Positions 52,165 to 62,572 of a DNA stretch of 64,000 bases are shown here, one piece after another. The DNA is from Xenorhabdus doucetiae. Lineage in GTDB: Bacteria; Pseudomonadota; Gammaproteobacteria; Enterobacterales; Enterobacteriaceae. A model generated the notes under the pieces. It saw only the letters and a list, made by a program, of their open reading frames with translations, had not been told where the DNA came from and did no database searches. A program made the position numbers and the translations under genes. The first letter of the stretch is position 1. Every line of letters begins with the position of its first letter. The stretch spans positions 1,860,001 to 1,924,000 of the forward strand of contig NZ_FO704550.1 of assembly GCF_000968195.1 (NCBI RefSeq). The letters run 5' to 3'.

Positions 52165-53667
52165 TTAAGCGCTTTTTAATGAAGGCAATCTTGATACTAG
52201 ACGTAAAGAAACGGTTAATCCTTCTAATTGATAATGAGGACGCAGGAAGAATTTAGCGTGATAATATCCTGGATTACCTGGAATTTCTTCTACCTGAACC
52301 TCTGCGGCTGCCAACGGTTTCCGTGCTTTGGTTCCTGGAGAAGAGTTTGCGGGATCACCGTCAACATAATTTATTATCCAGTTATTGAGCCAGCTTTCCA
52401 TGTCATTGCGCTCCTGAAATGTCCCGATTTTGTCGCGCACAATACATTTTAAATAGTGGGCAAAACGACAGCAGGCAAATAAATAGGGTAAACGAGCGGA
52501 AAGATTCGCGTTAGCGGTGGCGTCGGGGTCATAATATTCAGCCGGTTTTTGCAGGGATTGTGCGCCAATAAAGGCGGCCATATCGGTGTTTTTGCGATGC
52601 AATAACGGAATAAACCCATTTTTTGCCAATTCTGCCTCACGGCGATCGCTAATGGCGATTTCGGTGGGGCATTTCATGTCCACGCCGCCATCATCAGAGG
52701 GAAACGTGTAGCAAGGCAAGTTTTCCACAATCCCGCCGGATTCTACGCCACGGATAGACGTACACCAGCCATACAATTTAAATGAACGGTTGATGTTAAC
52801 CGCCATAGCATAAGCAGCATTGGCCCAGGTATAGTTACTGTGGGTTGGGCCTTCGGTCTCCTCCTCAAAATTAAAATCATCAACAGGATTGGTTTTATTA
52901 CCATAGGGCAGGCGTGAGAGAAAACGGGGTAACGTCAATCCCAGGTAACGAACATCTTCTGATTCGCGCAAACTATGCCAAGGGGCGTATTCCGTATTCT
53001 GGAAGATTTTAGTCAGATCCCGTGGATTAGATAGCTCTTGCCAGGATTCCATTTGCATTACACTCGGCGCCGCCCCTGAAATAAAGGGGCAATGTGCTGC
53101 GGCGCTAATTTGGGCCATCTCACGCAAAAGTTCAACATCGGGTGCGGTGTGATCGAAATAATAATCGCCGATAAGGCAGCCAAAAGGTTCACCACCAAAC
53201 TGACCATATTCCGCTTCATAGATCTTTTTAAAGATCGGGCTTTGATCCCAACTGACACCTTTGAAGCGTTTCAGCGTACTGCTTAACTCTTTTTTGGAAA
53301 TACACATTGCACGGATTTTTAACATTTCATCCGTTTCGGTGTTATTGACCAGATAGTGCAAACCACGCCAGGCCCCTTCCAGCGTTTGGAATTCATCATG
53401 ATGCAGAATGTGATTAATTTGCTGTGACAGTTTTTTATCGATTTCGGTAATCAGGGCTTGAATGGTGCGGTAGGTATCACTGGAGATCGTCACTGTATTT
53501 TCCAGTGCTTGTTGTGCCAGTGTGGTCACTGCGCTTTCAACCGCGCTGCGTGCCTGGTCGTTTTGCGGACGGAATTCTTTATTCAGCAATATACCCAGTT
53601 CATCAGGCGTATACTCTTTCGGAGCCTGTTCTTGCTGAAATTCAGTGTCTTGTTCAGTCGTGCTCAT
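52165..53667 (-). CDS. tssC: T6SS contractile sheath large subunit TssC
   Basis: A 500-residue sheath protein (VipB/ImpC family). Conserved blocks are LEGAWRGLHYLVNNTETDE, FGCLIGDYYFDH and the C-terminal GLTVSLRLVSRLPS. With TssB it forms the contracting sheath that is recycled by ClpV. The gene starts three bases after the tssB stop. Confidence 0.97.
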   Translation of the reverse strand: MSTTEQDTEFQQEQAPKEYTPDELGILLNKEFRPQNDQARSAVESAVTTLAQQALENTVTISSDTYRTIQALITEIDKKLSQQINHILHHDEFQTLEGAWRGLHYLVNNTETDEMLKIRAMCISKKELSSTLKRFKGVSWDQSPIFKKIYEAEYGQFGGEPFGCLIGDYYFDHTAPDVELLREMAQISAAAHCPFISGAAPSVMQMESWQELSNPRDLTKIFQNTEYAPWHSLRESEDVRYLGLTLPRFLSRLPYGNKTNPVDDFNFEEETEGPTHSNYTWANAAYAMAVNINRSFKLYGWCTSIRGVESGGIVENLPCYTFPSDDGGVDMKCPTEIAISDRREAELAKNGFIPLLHRKNTDMAAFIGAQSLQKPAEYYDPDATANANLSARLPYLFACCRFAHYLKCIVRDKIGTFQERNDMESWLNNWIINYVDGDPANSSPGTKARKPLAAAEVQVEEIPGNPGYYHAKFFLRPHYQLEGLTVSLRLVSRLPSLKSA

Positions 53668-53670
53668 GCA

Positions 53671-54219
53671 TTACTCCTTATTTTCAGCTTCTTCGGTGTT
53701 GGCATTTTCGGTATTAGCGGCACTGTCGGTAGGTTTTGGTGCTTCGGCCAGTGATTTCAGCAGGGCAGGATTTTGCAGGATATCGGCGATCAATTGTTCT
53801 GCGCCGCTTTTACCATCCATATAAGATAATAAGTTTGCCAGTTGAGTTCGCGCTTCCAGTAACTTAGCCAAGGGATCTACTTTTTTAGCAATCGCATCAG
53901 GCTGAAAATCTTCCATTCTTTCAAAAATTAATTCGATATTCAGTTTTCCGTCATGGGTTAACGTATTGTCCACCTGAAAAGCAACACGAGGTTGGATTGA
54001 TTTCATGCGCTCATCAAAGTTATCAATATCGATTTCCATGAATTTTCGCTCACTCACTTCAGGTAAAGCCTCCAAGGGTTTTCCTGCTAAGTCGCTTATC
54101 ACTCCCATCACAAACGGTAATTGAATTTGCTGCTCTGAACCGTAAAGTTCGACGTCATATTCAATTTGTACACGTGGGGGACGATTTCGAGCAATAAACT
54201 TTTGTCCACTGGATTTCAT
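53671..54219 (-). CDS. tssB: T6SS contractile sheath small subunit TssB
   Basis: A 182-residue sheath protein (VipA/ImpB family) with RNRPPRVQIEYDVELYGSEQ and LPFVMGVISDLAGKP. The C-terminus is extended by an acidic Asn/Glu-rich tail (residues about 165-182). GGAG lies 9 bases before the ATG. Confidence 0.97.
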   Translation of the reverse strand: MKSSGQKFIARNRPPRVQIEYDVELYGSEQQIQLPFVMGVISDLAGKPLEALPEVSERKFMEIDIDNFDERMKSIQPRVAFQVDNTLTHDGKLNIELIFERMEDFQPDAIAKKVDPLAKLLEARTQLANLLSYMDGKSGAEQLIADILQNPALLKSLAEAPKPTDSAANTENANTEEAENKE

Positions 54220-54285
54220 AACAAATTCTCCATACTGGCTAATAACGAGCTAATTTAATAAGACAGATTATTTGGGACACGACGA

Positions 54286-55368
54286 TTAATTCGCATCAAA
54301 ATTATCTGGACGACCAAAAATGATTTCGAGTTGATTTAATCCATCTGGGGCAAGATCATAAACAATCTCAATAAAGTCACGATCAATTAACCGTTGAATG
54401 CGAGCGATCATGAGCGGAGCGGGATGACTGGGTTCATAAATGAGAAAATAGTTTTTAGCCTTTTCTAATAATATGCGTGCTTCATCACGATTACTGGCTT
54501 CAATTCCATGCCAATCATCAACGACCTGATTTGTTGAATGTGTTGAGGCCAGCGCTTTTTGTTCCGCTGCTTTCTGTTGTGCATATAAAGTTGATGCAAA
54601 AATATTTTGGTGATCTGGCTCCTTAGCCGTCCCTCTGGTTTTCGGGGGTATGGGACAAAATTCAATCACTTTATTTAATTGTTTTAATAGCCGGGAGAAT
54701 TCCGGAGCATAGCTTTCTGATAATTCCCGGCGAATAATGTCGAGTATTGCAATCAGGTGATCTTGAATATTGATCACTGCCAAAATTTCAGGGCTATTAG
54801 CCTGTTGTTTCAATTCCTCCTGTAATCGGGAGCGCCCACCGGTATAGCCATTAATTTCACTCATTGTGCCGTCGAGCAATGAAGCAACTTCCTGCAACGA
54901 TAATTCTTTTGAAATACTTTTCAGTAGAATGGAACGTTGCACTTCGAAGGTGAGAGGAGAATCGTCCTCGATCGCGGCAAGTATGTTGAGACGAAATAAG
55001 GGGTCATATTCTCCCTCAAACTCCAATTTCGGCCAAACTTCTTGCCAATAACGCTCTAATGTCTGCTGAAGCAAATTCAAGCCATCGGCATAGCCACATA
55101 ATCCCCGTGTTTCCAGCCATGATTGTGTTAGCGCCATGATAATGCGTAGATCTTTGGTACGGCTTAACAGGCTAATGGCCTGTTTTTCTGCTTGTATCCA
55201 ATCAGGAGGCTCTGCGGGAATGGTGACATCACCAAACTGCTGTTCTGTTCTTCCGTACAGGGATTGCTCCAGTGCCATAAATTCAGGGTCATATTCCAGA
55301 TCCCCTCCGCAAGGAGATTCGAGACTGACGGGTTCGAGTAAGGCGTCAATGTTCATAGTCTTTATCAT
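54286..55368 (-). CDS. tssA: T6SS cap/assembly protein TssA
   Basis: A 360-residue protein with an N-terminal ImpA_N domain (SPCGGDLEYDPEFMALEQ, then RDLRIIMAL-type helices to about 130) and a variable C-terminal domain. TssA primes baseplate and tail polymerisation. The start overlaps the tssM stop (ATGA), favouring the ATG at 55368 over one four codons later. Confidence 0.93.
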   Translation of the reverse strand: MIKTMNIDALLEPVSLESPCGGDLEYDPEFMALEQSLYGRTEQQFGDVTIPAEPPDWIQAEKQAISLLSRTKDLRIIMALTQSWLETRGLCGYADGLNLLQQTLERYWQEVWPKLEFEGEYDPLFRLNILAAIEDDSPLTFEVQRSILLKSISKELSLQEVASLLDGTMSEINGYTGGRSRLQEELKQQANSPEILAVINIQDHLIAILDIIRRELSESYAPEFSRLLKQLNKVIEFCPIPPKTRGTAKEPDHQNIFASTLYAQQKAAEQKALASTHSTNQVVDDWHGIEASNRDEARILLEKAKNYFLIYEPSHPAPLMIARIQRLIDRDFIEIVYDLAPDGLNQLEIIFGRPDNFDAN

Positions 55369-58300
55369 TTGGTCAAATTAGGGCAAGTGAAGCGGGGAAG
55401 TTGAAACGGGCTAAAAATACTGTTTGGGATAAACTCCAGTGAAACATGATGACCTTTGATGTTAAAGGTTACGCGCTGGCTTGCATCATGACCTGGAGTT
55501 GGATTTCGTGTTGCATATCTCGCATGGTCAATGAGGCGATTTAACGCCCACGAACCGGAAGTGATGAGGTTTGCGGTGGTGCCATCTTGTAAATTCAATT
55601 GGATACGAACCTGATTGGTGCCATTGGGGCCGGGCCAATTGAGTGACTGTGAAACTTGTGGGCCGTGGCTATATTGCAATTGCTGGCCGTCAACATCCAG
55701 TATCATACTTAAGATCTCTTTATCCATACTCATGGTGCGAACGATGACACGGAATGAAGGGATAGGCGAGCCACTGCTGAACAAGGTATCCCGGATGATC
55801 TGGGCTTGTTGGAATGGCTGGAGGAAACTTTTATTACCTGGCAGCGCTTTTCCATCCGTTCCCGGAATAAAGTGCCAGTTCGCTTGAGAAGTATCGACTT
55901 TTCCCACCAGATTTTTCTGGAAAAAACTGTCCATAATACCCGTTTGCGGAGCAAACATCCGCGCCATATCATCCGGTTTTATATCGTCAAGTGCTCTTTG
56001 TACCAGAGGGTAACGGTTGGCGATAGCTTGCTGGCAAAAACTTCGGACGTCTGCATTCAGCTGCTTACTAAGATTTTTTAAGTTACTGAACTGGGTATCA
56101 CTGCCGGCGCCTATTGCCAACGAGGAAACTATGCCCTTGAATGGCACGGGCAGACGCTGCGCCGTAGCCTGTAGCTGGGTGATAATGTTATCTGATGGCG
56201 CAGGTATTCCCAGATTAGCCGCATTCTGCACCAAACCCAGATATTCATGTAATTTGCCGATTTGACTGAGAATATTATCAAAGGGAATCTGCTTATTTTT
56301 GTCATCAGAATTTTTTACCCCAGAACTTTTTGCCAATGCAATGAGTTGGGCAAAATGTTCTTTCAGTTCTTGTTCTGGCGTGAGTTGATTATCTTCCGGC
56401 AGTAATTGATTCGAGACGATTTTTGTCAATGAACCAGATTGATAGCTTACAAAATTACCTATTTTTTTGTCGAGCTTGCTGGTGTTTAACCCTTCATCCA
56501 GATTGACATTTTTACTGATATTAATCAGTAAATTGCGTATAGGGGAGGCATCTGAAGCCAACAACTGGGCTATAGTGGCGCGTTGTTCCAGGTTGTCAAT
56601 ATTATTCAGATGAATGCCGGCCAGAAAATTGTCCCACTGTTGAATATAATCACGGATATAAAATTGCCGGACTAAAAGCGCAATCTCTTTTGGCGCTTGT
56701 CTTTCTGGGTCTGGTGTTCCTGTATAGCGACCCAGTATCCATGTGTTCTGGCTGTATAACTTATCAATCAGGGTATTTAGATTTTTACCTGTGCCGATTC
56801 GATATCCTGCCGGCGTGAACATGCCCGATATATCTTGAGTGATCGGTGTCCCGTTGATGTGTGAGAAAATCAATCCGGCATCAGGGCCAGCCAGCGTTGT
56901 TAAGTTCACCGGGGATAAATTGGGATGATTCAATAACGCTTGTTTCAAATGGGTATAAACAAGTCGTGCCGGAGGAATACTGCCGAGTAGTCCCTGTTTC
57001 TGTTTTATCAGTTGATTATCACACACATAGGGAGACGTCACGACTTGACCTTCCAGTAATTGACGCAGATGACCGTCAATTTGCTGTAATTGCGCTTGTG
57101 AGATATCGGGGGGTAAATGAGCCTGCAAATATTGCATCACCCAATGATGCAAGAACCGACCGTCATAATGTTGAGCCTGACATAACATTTGATACGCTTT
57201 TAACGTATCGTAAGTGTCATCGGTATTATTGCCGTTGTCTTGGCGCAATTGGGATGTTATTAACAAGACGACTTGTGGCAGCAGTAATGTTTGTAGTGCT
57301 TCGGTGTACAGGGTCAAACTGGCATTATTGATTTGCTCACCGCGATATAGCCCCATTTGGTATGACAAGGGCGGATCATCAAGTGAAAAGTGCGGGCTTT
57401 TTCCCAAATCCGCCACTTTGTTCAAAATAGGCATCGGAGTATAAATATCGATGCTATGCGTACTCTTTTTTAATTCCGCGGCTTGGTTCAGGATCGGGAA
57501 AATTTTATCCTGAACTTCCATCAGGTAGTTTTTATTATTGTGATAACTGATAAAAAATAAGCTAATGATTAGCCCCAGGATCACCGCCAGAATAATATAA
57601 CCTAATCCCCTCAGTAGTCGGTTTCTATAAACCCACCAACGATTCTGACTGGCAAGCCCCGCTTCTTGAAAGGTATTTTCCAGTAAATTTTTCAGAAAAT
57701 AGGCGCGGTGAGCGGAAGTTGCATCTGGCACCCCTTCCTGGGTTCCACTCGTGAAATAGAGTCCACGTGGTGAATACGGGATATCAAACCCTGATTTAGC
57801 AAATACGATGTCAAGGTACTGGGCAATTAATGGTCGTAGTGCAGCGAATTCTTGTGGAAACAGGTAACTTTCGGCACACTGCTGAGGGAGATTCAGGTGC
57901 AATAAGATATGGGGTAATTCTGCCTCTAATCGCTCCTGTAACAGACGATACTGCTGTTCAAAAACGTCGCCCAGATTCCAATCTGCCTTGTTCCACAGAT
58001 CTGTTTTATTCCATGGAAAGTTGAAACCCCAAATTTGATCGCGCTGCGCCTTGTCAAAATGGGAAAAGTACGCACTAAATCCTTTCAGTAAATCCGTTTT
58101 GGTGATAATGACATAGATTGGAAATTGGATCTTGCACTGTTCATGTAATTCTGACAAACGCCTGCGTAATAAATAGGCTTGTTGATCACGCGCTTTCTTT
58201 GATGGATTTAATAAATCTTCCACACTAATAGTCACAATGACGCCGTTAAGTGGCTGGCGTGTGCGATATTTTTTCAATAAATGGGTAAAACACTGCCATT

Positions 58301-58931
58301 CGTGGGCATCTTGTTCGGGCAGTGTGTCCTGAGTGGTATATCGTCCGGTCGTATCCAGCAGGACAGCATGGTTAGTGAACCACCAGTCACAATTATCCGT
58401 TCCTTTTATGCCGGACGGGGTAAAGGTCTTAAAATGATCGGCTAATGGAAAGTGCAAGCCGGAATTTGCCAGTAGGGTGGTTTTCCCTGAGTTAGGGGCA
58501 CCGATAAGGACATACCACGGTAGCTGATATAAATATTGACGGTTAAAGAGGCTCCAGCCCGGTTTATATTGGGTGTTCAAACCATAAAAGTAGGCATTTT
58601 TGAGTAACCGCAAGGCATCTGAAAAGTGCTCTGCCAAGGGGATATATTGTGGATCTTGTAATTGCTCACGCTCGTCATTGCCTCTGTTTAATGGAGTAGA
58701 AAGCTTTTTATTTAGCCAAGCCTGATATGAGCGGGTCGCTAACTGGATAAACAGCCAGACAAGGTATAATGAAGCAATGGTCACTATGCGTACTGTACTT
58801 GATTCAAAAGGTATTACGTTGCCGACAGAAGTAATAGGGCCAATAAACCAGATAATAGAAGAGATGGCGGTTATTCCAAGGAAACTCCATATTAACCGGC
58901 TGGTAAAAATAGCAAGAATGGCATTCAACAT
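55365..58931 (-). CDS. tssM: T6SS membrane complex protein TssM (IcmF)
   Basis: A 1188-residue inner membrane protein of the TssJLM trans-envelope complex. Helices lie near 10-30, 47-65 and about 445-468. A cytoplasmic NTPase domain lies between them with Walker A GAPNSGKT (about 143-150), and a large periplasmic part follows to the C-terminus. Family blocks VLIGAPNSGKTTLLANSGL and DNCDWWFTNHAVLLDTTGRY are present. Confidence 0.97.
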   Translation of the reverse strand: MLNAILAIFTSRLIWSFLGITAISSIIWFIGPITSVGNVIPFESSTVRIVTIASLYLVWLFIQLATRSYQAWLNKKLSTPLNRGNDEREQLQDPQYIPLAEHFSDALRLLKNAYFYGLNTQYKPGWSLFNRQYLYQLPWYVLIGAPNSGKTTLLANSGLHFPLADHFKTFTPSGIKGTDNCDWWFTNHAVLLDTTGRYTTQDTLPEQDAHEWQCFTHLLKKYRTRQPLNGVIVTISVEDLLNPSKKARDQQAYLLRRRLSELHEQCKIQFPIYVIITKTDLLKGFSAYFSHFDKAQRDQIWGFNFPWNKTDLWNKADWNLGDVFEQQYRLLQERLEAELPHILLHLNLPQQCAESYLFPQEFAALRPLIAQYLDIVFAKSGFDIPYSPRGLYFTSGTQEGVPDATSAHRAYFLKNLLENTFQEAGLASQNRWWVYRNRLLRGLGYIILAVILGLIISLFFISYHNNKNYLMEVQDKIFPILNQAAELKKSTHSIDIYTPMPILNKVADLGKSPHFSLDDPPLSYQMGLYRGEQINNASLTLYTEALQTLLLPQVVLLITSQLRQDNGNNTDDTYDTLKAYQMLCQAQHYDGRFLHHWVMQYLQAHLPPDISQAQLQQIDGHLRQLLEGQVVTSPYVCDNQLIKQKQGLLGSIPPARLVYTHLKQALLNHPNLSPVNLTTLAGPDAGLIFSHINGTPITQDISGMFTPAGYRIGTGKNLNTLIDKLYSQNTWILGRYTGTPDPERQAPKEIALLVRQFYIRDYIQQWDNFLAGIHLNNIDNLEQRATIAQLLASDASPIRNLLINISKNVNLDEGLNTSKLDKKIGNFVSYQSGSLTKIVSNQLLPEDNQLTPEQELKEHFAQLIALAKSSGVKNSDDKNKQIPFDNILSQIGKLHEYLGLVQNAANLGIPAPSDNIITQLQATAQRLPVPFKGIVSSLAIGAGSDTQFSNLKNLSKQLNADVRSFCQQAIANRYPLVQRALDDIKPDDMARMFAPQTGIMDSFFQKNLVGKVDTSQANWHFIPGTDGKALPGNKSFLQPFQQAQIIRDTLFSSGSPIPSFRVIVRTMSMDKEILSMILDVDGQQLQYSHGPQVSQSLNWPGPNGTNQVRIQLNLQDGTTANLITSGSWALNRLIDHARYATRNPTPGHDASQRVTFNIKGHHVSLEFIPNSIFSPFQLPRFTCPNLTK

Positions 58932-58943
58932 ATTTTATTTTCC

Positions 58944-60161
58944 TCACTCCATCTGATTTACAGGAGGAACTAACAGTATGATTTCAACCCGTCTGTTTTT
59001 AGCGCGGTGGCTTGGCGTATCGTTAGGGAATAGGGGGTTACTGTCTCCTCTGCCTTCTGTACTTATCCGTTCAGGATGATCCAGATATTTTTGCAGTGCT
59101 CTTTTGACTGATTTGGCTCTGGCGAGTGATAGTGCATAGTTGGATGAAAAAATGAGGCTATTAATGGGAACATCATCGGTATAACCGATAATTAAAATTC
59201 TTCCCTCGATATTATTTATTGTCTCAGCAATATGTTTAATCACGCGGAGATAACGGTTTTTAATTTGCGTGGAACCCGTATTGAATAAACCATCGCCTTT
59301 TAAGGTGATGAGACTTCTATCGGCTAAATCCGTTACATTCAGTAATCCCGCTGTACTTTCATGTCTCAGTTTATCTTGCAGATTTAACGTCGGGGGCATG
59401 AAAGAAGAAACGCGATCATTGACTGATATATTGGGCAAATTGACTTGATATATTTTCGACAATACCGGGCTGGATATATTTTCCAACTGCCAATTCAGGC
59501 CGATATACAGAATACAGGTAATAAAACAGACGATTGCTATATAGGCCCAAATAGGGAAGGAAGATTGCCTGAGTTTATTTGGGGCTACGATCCTCTGCAA
59601 TGCCGGTGAAAGTTCAGGGGGATAGTTGCCACGAATCGAATGGATTAATTGAAACAGGCGCTGTTTCAAGGTTTCCAGTTGAGAGCGCCCATTATCCATG
59701 ACACGGTAGCGCCCTTCAAATCCAAGCTGGAGACAGAAATTAATCAGTTCCAGCAACCAGAGATTCTCTTGGGGTTTTTGGGATAGCGTGGCTAACAATT
59801 GGAAAAATTTCTCCCCTCCCCAGGTTTCGTTATGAAACGTCACCAGCAATCCACGGCCAGACCAAACACTGCTAACTCCCCAAGGTGTCAGCGCTGCGGC
59901 TTCATCCAATGCGGTACAAAGGCAGTAGCGTGCACCGATAATGACTTCATAAGGTAATTGGGCATATTGGCATTGCAGTTCAAAACTGCGAATGTCATCG
60001 ATCAATTTTTGCCGCAAATCGGTTGGATTCGGATGCTCAGTATACTGGCGGATCTGTGGGATGCTGTTTAATAGGGGGTTTGCGGCAGTGACTAATGGAT
60101 TATCCCGAACGTCGCCAGAAAGCACAAAACGCCTATTGGGGATTTCTTTTTTCTGCGTCAT
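58944..60161 (-). CDS. tssL: T6SS membrane complex protein TssL with OmpA-like domain
   Basis: A 405-residue protein. The cytoplasmic DotU domain spans about 30-200 (CLCTALDEAAALTPWG), one helix lies at about 203-222, and a periplasmic OmpA-like peptidoglycan-binding domain forms the C-terminus (IIGYTDDVPINS, RAKSVKRAL and NRRVEI). This extended form anchors the complex to the cell wall without a separate TagL. Confidence 0.96.
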   Translation of the reverse strand: MTQKKEIPNRRFVLSGDVRDNPLVTAANPLLNSIPQIRQYTEHPNPTDLRQKLIDDIRSFELQCQYAQLPYEVIIGARYCLCTALDEAAALTPWGVSSVWSGRGLLVTFHNETWGGEKFFQLLATLSQKPQENLWLLELINFCLQLGFEGRYRVMDNGRSQLETLKQRLFQLIHSIRGNYPPELSPALQRIVAPNKLRQSSFPIWAYIAIVCFITCILYIGLNWQLENISSPVLSKIYQVNLPNISVNDRVSSFMPPTLNLQDKLRHESTAGLLNVTDLADRSLITLKGDGLFNTGSTQIKNRYLRVIKHIAETINNIEGRILIIGYTDDVPINSLIFSSNYALSLARAKSVKRALQKYLDHPERISTEGRGDSNPLFPNDTPSHRAKNRRVEIILLVPPVNQME

Positions 60162-60184
60162 ATCAGCGGCGACTCCTATTAGCG

Positions 60185-61540
60185 CTAACTTTTAGCCTGA
60201 CTTTGGGATCGATTTCGGACAGCCCAAAATTCCATGTGCAGGCCAGGAAATTGACCCGCCAGATGTAATGCAAAACCACTGGATTTTTCCATTTGGTTCC
60301 ATAATTCACCCTCTTTTTCTAATTCGAAGTATAAGTAACCGGAATGCCAGGGAATTTGTCTGGGAACGGATGGCATGGCACTGATCGGGATACCCGGTAG
60401 CTGTAACTGAACCAATTCACGTATGCGGCCAACCGGAGCAATCTTCATCTGCGCTGGAAAGTAAGATATCAGCGTTTCTTTAGGAACATCCGCATAAACG
60501 GCCAATACAAAGCTGAATGTATTGAGCATATTGGCGTCAGGTAAAGTCGCCACATTCAGCCCATGAGAATATTCAGTCAGAGGCAACTGAATCGCATGTT
60601 CTTCCAGAATGATTGACAACCCTTGACGCAACAGGAGCATGAGGTGATTGAAACACAATTTTAAATTGTCATGATCATAAATGGGCAGTTTTTCTTCTGG
60701 AATTCGCGATGGCGTAAAACTGGCCAGTTCAGTAGCAAATTGCAACCATTCACTGAACAACCGCTCTGGATGCAGTAAGGATATATTCTGTATATGGTTG
60801 ATTTGGCCGCTATAACGATTGACCAATGACAGCAAGAGAAAGTACATGACTTCTGAACTATTTTGTCGTCCCAATTGTAGCAGACACTGACTTATCTGTT
60901 GGCGGCGCTGTTCCAACAATCCCTGCAAATCATTGATGAAACCGACAACCTGAGAATGTGCATGGCAGTTGAGCAGGGGAGGAATAAAGTGTGAGTCAAG
61001 GTGTAATTTATTCTCACGGGTTCTATTGATAACATGCACAATACTGAGTGAAGTCCATTCCGGTGTCAGATCTGATTCCAACATCAACCGCAGGCGCATT
61101 CGCCCAAACTGCACGGTGGCACTGCCGACGGACATAGCATTAAAGTCATTGACTTCCGTATCAACACTGACAAAGCGCGCCATAGAGTCTTTGCTCTCAT
61201 GAAAAATAATTTCTTCCCTTCCTCCCCGGAAGATCGGGAGTGCCAGTACGATATTTTCCCCAGTTTGATTTTCTGCAACTTGCAATGGGGCGGGGGCGTG
61301 TGCTTCGGTGAAATTAAAGGGAGTCCCGTCAGGAAAGATCCCGCTGGCTGAGGCAACCATGACCTTGCCCTGTTCGAGAAATGACGGATCTAATTTTAAC
61401 GTTAAAAATCCCCAGTAATAGGGCACCTGAGCCATACCCCAATCGCGGACATAAGCCTCCAGATAGTTTTCAGCCTGTTGAAAGTGATGGGGACGCAAGA
61501 ACATGCCTTCTGTCCAGATAACTTTTTCTGATCTACTCAT
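60185..61540 (-). CDS. tssK: T6SS baseplate-membrane connector TssK
   Basis: A 451-residue protein with the family start KVIWTEGMFLRPHHFQQAE. It joins the baseplate to the TssJLM complex. The ATG at 61540 has AAGGA six bases upstream; the longer frame to 61702 overlaps tssJ in another frame and is rejected. Confidence 0.96.
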   Translation of the reverse strand: MSRSEKVIWTEGMFLRPHHFQQAENYLEAYVRDWGMAQVPYYWGFLTLKLDPSFLEQGKVMVASASGIFPDGTPFNFTEAHAPAPLQVAENQTGENIVLALPIFRGGREEIIFHESKDSMARFVSVDTEVNDFNAMSVGSATVQFGRMRLRLMLESDLTPEWTSLSIVHVINRTRENKLHLDSHFIPPLLNCHAHSQVVGFINDLQGLLEQRRQQISQCLLQLGRQNSSEVMYFLLLSLVNRYSGQINHIQNISLLHPERLFSEWLQFATELASFTPSRIPEEKLPIYDHDNLKLCFNHLMLLLRQGLSIILEEHAIQLPLTEYSHGLNVATLPDANMLNTFSFVLAVYADVPKETLISYFPAQMKIAPVGRIRELVQLQLPGIPISAMPSVPRQIPWHSGYLYFELEKEGELWNQMEKSSGFALHLAGQFPGLHMEFWAVRNRSQSQAKS

Positions 61541-61566
61541 CTCGTTCCTTCTCTTACGGCATAACG

Positions 61567-62064
61567 CTAATGGCATGTATTGACGGAATTTAAACCACAG
61601 GCTGTGACTTGAAGGCATATATCTAATGTGTCTGGTGACGACGCCCAAAACTGGTAGAAAGCAGGTTGTTCGGGAATAGGAACCGGCAACGAAATACGCC
61701 ATCTTTTTCCATCCAGTTGCTTATATTCCGCAAAAATACCGATATAGTTCGTTTCTGGCAGGTTTTTTTCCAACAGGAAATACTGGTGTTGGAAAGGCAA
61801 TAAAAAGAATTGCTGAGAATCAATGAAATTATTACCCAGTACAGCTTGCGCATTACCTTGCAGTGAGAAGAAATCAGCAGACATAAACTCTGAAGCCGAC
61901 TTCAATAAAATAATGCGTATTTTTAGCGGAGCTGAGTCATTCACATTATTTGTGGCATTGAAAATCAATTTATAGGATGGCAATTTTTTCTGTTCTGATG
62001 ATGAACATCCTGTCAATGCTATCAATGGCACGATCAATAATGGAAAAAACAGCAATATCAGCAT
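61567..62064 (-). CDS. tssJ: T6SS outer membrane lipoprotein TssJ
   Basis: A lipoprotein of 165 residues from the first ATG, with lipobox ALTGC and a beta-sandwich domain (VNDSAPLKIRIILLKSASEF). It anchors TssM to the outer membrane. The ATG at 62064 has no ribosome site and gives a signal peptide without positive charge. An in-frame ATT at 62089-62091, nine bases after a clear AGGAG (62101-62105), would add NRLSFKRA and a normal basic n-region. A rare AUU start is therefore likely; the coordinates given are for the ATG. Confidence 0.88.
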   Translation of the reverse strand: MLILLFFPLLIVPLIALTGCSSSEQKKLPSYKLIFNATNNVNDSAPLKIRIILLKSASEFMSADFFSLQGNAQAVLGNNFIDSQQFFLLPFQHQYFLLEKNLPETNYIGIFAEYKQLDGKRWRISLPVPIPEQPAFYQFWASSPDTLDICLQVTACGLNSVNTCH

Positions 62065-62150
62065 TGCCCGTTTGAAACTTAACCTATTAATAGAGAAAGT
62101 CTCCTGTGTTTTATTATCAATCGCTTCAGTAGAAAAGAGACGGGGGGATA

Positions 62151-62552
62151 TTATGCCCCTGAAATATCGACCTTTGTCTGACTGGGGCTAATGCGTGATC
62201 CTATGGCATTGGTTGAATTCTGCATGGTAGGGCTTGTTAGTCGGGTTGCTGGCGACCCTTTAATCAAGACGCTATTGGCACCCAGCGTATGGCGGGATGG
62301 CCCCATGACAGTCCCGGATGTGACGCCTAAATTGACCCCCGGATTATCTCCATTCGTTATGGCGATGATGGTTGTTATGTTATGCGCTGGACTACCCACA
62401 AAGAGAATATTGGCGGTACTGGCACTTATGCCACTAGTACCTTGTGCGGTATTGGGATAAGGCACCGGTATCGGAGCACCTGGGGGGCTTGGGGTCAGGC
62501 AGATATCGGGTATTGCCAGATCCATGCCACCTCCTTGCGTATTGGCGAACAT
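62151..62552 (-). CDS. PAAR-like protein (DUF4150 type)
   Basis: A 133-residue PAAR-like protein. DICLTPSPPGAPIPVPYPN is the family hallmark, followed by VFVGSPAHN-like and GSPATRLTSPT repeats. Such proteins are thought to sharpen the VgrG spike and carry effectors. AAGGAG lies six bases before the ATG. It is next to a DUF3540-like and a pentapeptide-repeat gene, a set often found together in T6SS loci. Confidence 0.85.
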   Translation of the reverse strand: MFANTQGGGMDLAIPDICLTPSPPGAPIPVPYPNTAQGTSGISASTANILFVGSPAHNITTIIAITNGDNPGVNLGVTSGTVMGPSRHTLGANSVLIKGSPATRLTSPTMQNSTNAIGSRISPSQTKVDISGA

Positions 62553-62572
62553 GACTTTCTCCTTTATCTCTT

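Noticed and set aside
61541..61702. N-terminal extension of TssK
   Set aside because: It overlaps tssJ in another frame, and the ATG at 61540 has an AAGGA site and matches the family start.
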